A stretch of DNA of 8,610 bases from an uncultured Bacilli bacterium (lineage in GTDB: Bacteria; Bacillota_I; Bacilli_A; RF39; UBA660): the NCBI GenBank assembly GCA_947598455.1, contig CANQFI010000075.1:1-8610 (forward strand), read 5' to 3'. Shown piece after piece: positions 5,641 to 8,610 of this stretch (its first letter is position 1; every line of letters begins with the position of its first letter). The notes under the pieces are model-generated. The model was not told the origin of the DNA and ran no database searches. It saw nothing but the letters and a program-made list of their open reading frames with translations. The translations under genes and the position numbers were made by a program.

Positions 5641-8610
5641 ATTAACTTTTAAATCACCAACTTCTTGCTGTTTAGTACTAAAATAAATATTACTATCAAC
5701 AAAATCATTACTTGAATTTTTCAATTTATAATATATCTCTTGTCTAACAGCTGTACTCTTAGGTAAACCTTTAGCACTAGCTAAAGCTCTTACACACCAA
5801 TAATTATCTATACAAGCTTGTTCTGTCTTAGCAGCCGTTCCAGTTTGAATAGTCTTTTCTACTTCCGCTTTCATATTATCGCCATCTTCTACTAAAGCAT
5901 CATAGAATTTTTGAACATAATAGTTAACATCTATTTCTTTATTTATTTTATCTAGATTATCTTCAACATATTTAAATCTAGCTTTCTTATATTCATCAAA
6001 ACTATTATATTGGTTATTAGTAATTGTCTTAAGAGCCATTAAGTCTGATTTAAAATTATTTTTACCATGAGCAGTAATTGAATTTCTATTACTTGCATAT
6101 TCTACAAAGCCTTTATCATATCCTGCATAACCTAACATTTCATAACTAATCCATTTTAACGAATAAGAATCAGGTCTACCATAATCATTATGTGGTTGAT
6201 ACCAGTGAACAACATTTAATCCTTCACCACCATATAAATTATCACCCTTCGAAGCATTTTTATAAATACCTGGATATAACATAATCTTATTATCATATAA
6301 ATCTGCTACTGTTTCTAATTTCATATTTGCAAAATCTTCAGTTGTTTTTTCATCGTATCTTGTTACTTTATATGCTAAATAAATTTTAGAATCATCATTT
6401 TTATATTTTTCTTCATCAGGGTAAGAAGCTTGAACAGCCACTTCAGCTTGATCTTCAGCTGATAATTGTAAAAAGGCACGAGCTTCTAAATAATCCATAA
6501 TGTAAATAGTATCAAAGGCTTTCTTATAGAAATCATGAACTTCTTCTGGTGAATTAATTCTTTCTGGTTTTAAGTTAGAACCAACTTCATAATTATCATT
6601 AAAGTTAATAGAGAAGTTCATAACAATATCATTAATACCAAATGATTGCATTAAGAATGAATCGGCATAATCTTCACCACCAGCATCAAATCGACGACCA
6701 TAATTTTTTAAGAATAAACGTCCATCAAGATTATGTGCTGATTCATGAGTAAATGTTTTATAAGTAACATGACCTACATCATTTGTTCCATCAGTTGCTA
6801 AAGTACTATCTAAAACACCAGCAACCATCCATTCAATACGATCACCCCAAGCAACAGCATTATTACCAGCTTGTGCCGTCCATATACCTACTACTTCATT
6901 AAAGTTCTTATGGAATGGCTCCTCTGTCATATTTGGTACATTATATACTGAAGCTCCATTTTCATCTTTAGTATTTCTTTTATCTATTTGATATAAATTA
7001 ATATTATTAAATAAATCTTTATCTTCTAATATTGAATATACAGTTGAATAATAAGACTTCATTCTTGTTGTATAAGTTTCCATTTTCGCTTTAAATTCTT
7101 CTACTTGATTAATATCACTTGGATTAGACATATATGTTCTTTGTGATCCAATTATATATTGCGCAGGTGCAGATATAATATATGTTGAATCTTTAGGTAA
7201 AGTTAATATTGGTAATACATGATTATAAACATTATAACCACTTCCCTCATAACTAAAATGATCCCATAAAGTATATTTTATTTCTGGATGATTATCAATT
7301 GATATTTCCACTAAAATACCTTTAAATTGACTTCTTGTCCATTCATCCATCTTATAATTACTAAAGCTTGTTACAACATATTCTAATAACTTAGGTATTG
7401 TATCTAATTTTGTATAACCACCTAATAAAGAATTATAACTTGTATTCGTTGCATTAGTATTAAAACTAACACCAGTTGGATCTTTAAAGTATAAAGAAGT
7501 TATTCTACTCGGAGTTAAACTACTATCAAATCCTTGCATATTAAACATCATAAAGTCATATAGCTTAATTCCCTCAATATCTAAATCATAAAATCTTCTA
7601 AAATAATTATAAGTATATAACATTTTTTCTATTTGATGATCTTTCTTTAATTCTCTTTCAATATAATTATTAATATCCTCATCATTACTTGTATTAGTAT
7701 AATTACTATTAGATAATACTTTTAATACAAATTCTTTTAATTCTTTTTTAGTAACTTCATTATAGAAGTCTCTATATATTCTTGAATCAGCATTAGTTGT
7801 TAACATATCTAAGTTTTCTGTATAATCTAAACTCTCTAAATAATTAGTTAAATTATTTACTACTTGAGAATTCATATTAATTACATAATGATTATAGTTA
7901 TAATCAATATTTAATTCATTTATACGATAAGTTGCTACCATATCATAATTCTTATCATATGTAACAGTATATTCTCTTTTCTCTTTATTTTTAAAGACAA
8001 CTTTTAATTTAGTTATTTTACCTACATTATCACTAGTTAAGTAAGTTACTAAATTGCCATAAGCATCTACTGGTACTATATTAGCAATTTCTTGTTCTAT
8101 TAATAAACCATCATTAATATTTTTACCCATTTTAATAATCTTATCATTATCATAGAAAGGTGCTAACTTCATTAAGTTTTTATATAATATTTCTTTATTT
8201 GGTTCATAATCTTCACTATCAAAGTCTTCAAAAATAGAAGTTTTCTCTGTTTTAAAGATTGGTAAATTATCATAAGAAATATTATCCATACGCCATATTG
8301 TATTATCAAATTGAGCTTTACTAAATAAATCACTATTAACTTGTTCTTTACTAATATTATTAATACCATTTTTTTCATCAGTTGAATTAGTTAAATAATA
8401 ATTATTTTCTAATAAAGAAGAATTATTTACAAATTGAAGATTACTAGTACTTAATGAAATATTATTAATATAAGATGATGGTCCTTGATATGTACAAGCA
8501 AATGTACAGAAATATTGATTTGAACCATTAATATTTACTTTAGCAATATTATTAGTCATTTTACTTCTTATAGCATTACCAACAAATCCACCTGCATAAT
8601 TATAAGAACT
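5629..8610 (-). CDS. M26-type (IgA1 protease / Zmp family) zinc metallopeptidase, N-terminus beyond window
   Basis: 993 residues are visible, numbered here from the codon at 8610. The zinc site is HESAH at 622-626 (bases 6733-6747) with a probable third ligand Glu646, 20 residues after the second His (GGEDYADSF), a gluzincin arrangement. Upstream is AWGDRIEWMVAG; downstream are FDTIYIMDYLEARAFL and ISYEMLGYAGYDKGFVEYASN, which recall the C-terminal region of M26 proteases such as ZmpB and ZmpC. At the right edge YNYAGGFVGNAIRS resembles a GLUG repeat, a module often found N-terminal in M26 proteins. The frame is open through 8610, so the Met at 8559 lacks a ribosome binding site and is internal. 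Signal peptide and surface anchor are not visible; no LPxTG or C-terminal membrane helix is present, and in this family the anchor may be N-terminal. Only four Cys are visible, in two close pairs (35/39 and 933/939). It is presumably secreted or surface-bound; the substrate is unknown. A hairpin terminator overlaps the stop. Confidence 0.88.
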   Translation of the reverse strand, partial: SSYNYAGGFVGNAIRSKMTNNIAKVNINGSNQYFCTFACTYQGPSSYINNISLSTSNLQFVNNSSLLENNYYLTNSTDEKNGINNISKEQVNSDLFSKAQFDNTIWRMDNISYDNLPIFKTEKTSIFEDFDSEDYEPNKEILYKNLMKLAPFYDNDKIIKMGKNINDGLLIEQEIANIVPVDAYGNLVTYLTSDNVGKITKLKVVFKNKEKREYTVTYDKNYDMVATYRINELNIDYNYNHYVINMNSQVVNNLTNYLESLDYTENLDMLTTNADSRIYRDFYNEVTKKELKEFVLKVLSNSNYTNTSNDEDINNYIERELKKDHQIEKMLYTYNYFRRFYDLDIEGIKLYDFMMFNMQGFDSSLTPSRITSLYFKDPTGVSFNTNATNTSYNSLLGGYTKLDTIPKLLEYVVTSFSNYKMDEWTRSQFKGILVEISIDNHPEIKYTLWDHFSYEGSGYNVYNHVLPILTLPKDSTYIISAPAQYIIGSQRTYMSNPSDINQVEEFKAKMETYTTRMKSYYSTVYSILEDKDLFNNINLYQIDKRNTKDENGASVYNVPNMTEEPFHKNFNEVVGIWTAQAGNNAVAWGDRIEWMVAGVLDSTLATDGTNDVGHVTYKTFTHESAHNLDGRLFLKNYGRRFDAGGEDYADSFLMQSFGINDIVMNFSINFNDNYEVGSNLKPERINSPEEVHDFYKKAFDTIYIMDYLEARAFLQLSAEDQAEVAVQASYPDEEKYKNDDSKIYLAYKVTRYDEKTTEDFANMKLETVADLYDNKIMLYPGIYKNASKGDNLYGGEGLNVVHWYQPHNDYGRPDSYSLKWISYEMLGYAGYDKGFVEYASNRNSITAHGKNNFKSDLMALKTITNNQYNSFDEYKKARFKYVEDNLDKINKEIDVNYYVQKFYDALVEDGDNMKAEVEKTIQTGTAAKTEQACIDNYWCVRALASAKGLPKSTAVRQEIYYKLKNSSNDFVDSNIYFSTKQQEVGDLKVNKNN

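Noticed and set aside
8172..8378. Minus-strand ORF of 68 codons within the protease gene
   Set aside because: It is an alternative frame of the same strand as the large gene, with Ile/Leu/Lys-rich translation expected from AT-rich DNA.
8559..8559. Start codon of the metallopeptidase at 8559
   Set aside because: The frame is open to the window edge, no ribosome binding site precedes this ATG, and the upstream codons encode a recognisable GLUG-like repeat. It is an internal Met.
1..8610. Mycoplasma-type code (TGA as Trp)
   Set aside because: Tryptophans in the genes examined are TGG and no in-frame TGA interrupts the genes. None of the visible genes stops with TGA, but the sample is too small to mean anything.
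1..8610. CRISPR arrays, tRNA or rRNA genes, insertion sequences
   Set aside because: No regularly spaced repeats, cloverleaf-like sequences, transposase motifs or terminal inverted repeats were seen on either strand.

Overview
This is a very AT-rich window with compact gene spacing, strong AGGAGG-type ribosome binding sites, U-tract hairpin terminators, sigma-A type promoters and TGG-encoded tryptophan. That points to a low-GC Firmicute (Bacillota) using the standard code. The combination of an M26/GLUG surface protease, a zinc-ribbon membrane-anchored protein and a short YitT-like membrane protein would suit a gut- or host-associated lineage of Bacilli or Erysipelotrichia type; that placement is inference.

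Layout. (1) 1-1693, minus: an ABC exporter subunit (membrane domain fused to ATPase), cut by the left edge about 20 residues before its expected end. (2) 1694-1886: its control region. It holds a near-consensus promoter, a 26-codon ORF with an excellent ribosome binding site, and a perfect AT-rich inverted repeat with a U tract just before the exporter's ribosome binding site. (3) 1920-3200, minus: a 426-aa protein with an N-terminal zinc ribbon, an acidic linker, one membrane helix and an external helical domain (TcaA/YvbJ-like architecture). (4) 3201-3369: divergent intergenic region with the pyrG promoter and a leader that can form alternative hairpins. (5) 3370-4980, plus: pyrG, CTP synthase, complete. 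(6) 5051-5632, plus: a short YitT-type membrane protein. (7) 5629-8610, minus: the C-terminal 993 residues of a large M26 (IgA1-protease/Zmp) zinc metallopeptidase whose N-terminus, with GLUG-type repeats, lies beyond the right edge.

The genes do not form one pathway: pyrG is housekeeping and the rest are cell-envelope or surface functions. The compaction is notable. The pyrG terminator includes its last codons, the YitT-like gene and the protease converge with overlapping stop codons inside a shared palindrome, and the terminator of the zinc-ribbon gene carries the -35 box of the next promoter.

The most interesting region is the exporter leader. A short ORF, an antiterminator-like pairing and a terminator-like hairpin suggest ribosome-mediated attenuation similar in logic to bmrB-bmrCD of Bacillus subtilis. 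The same palindrome also overlaps a possible second promoter, so a repressor operator is a serious alternative.
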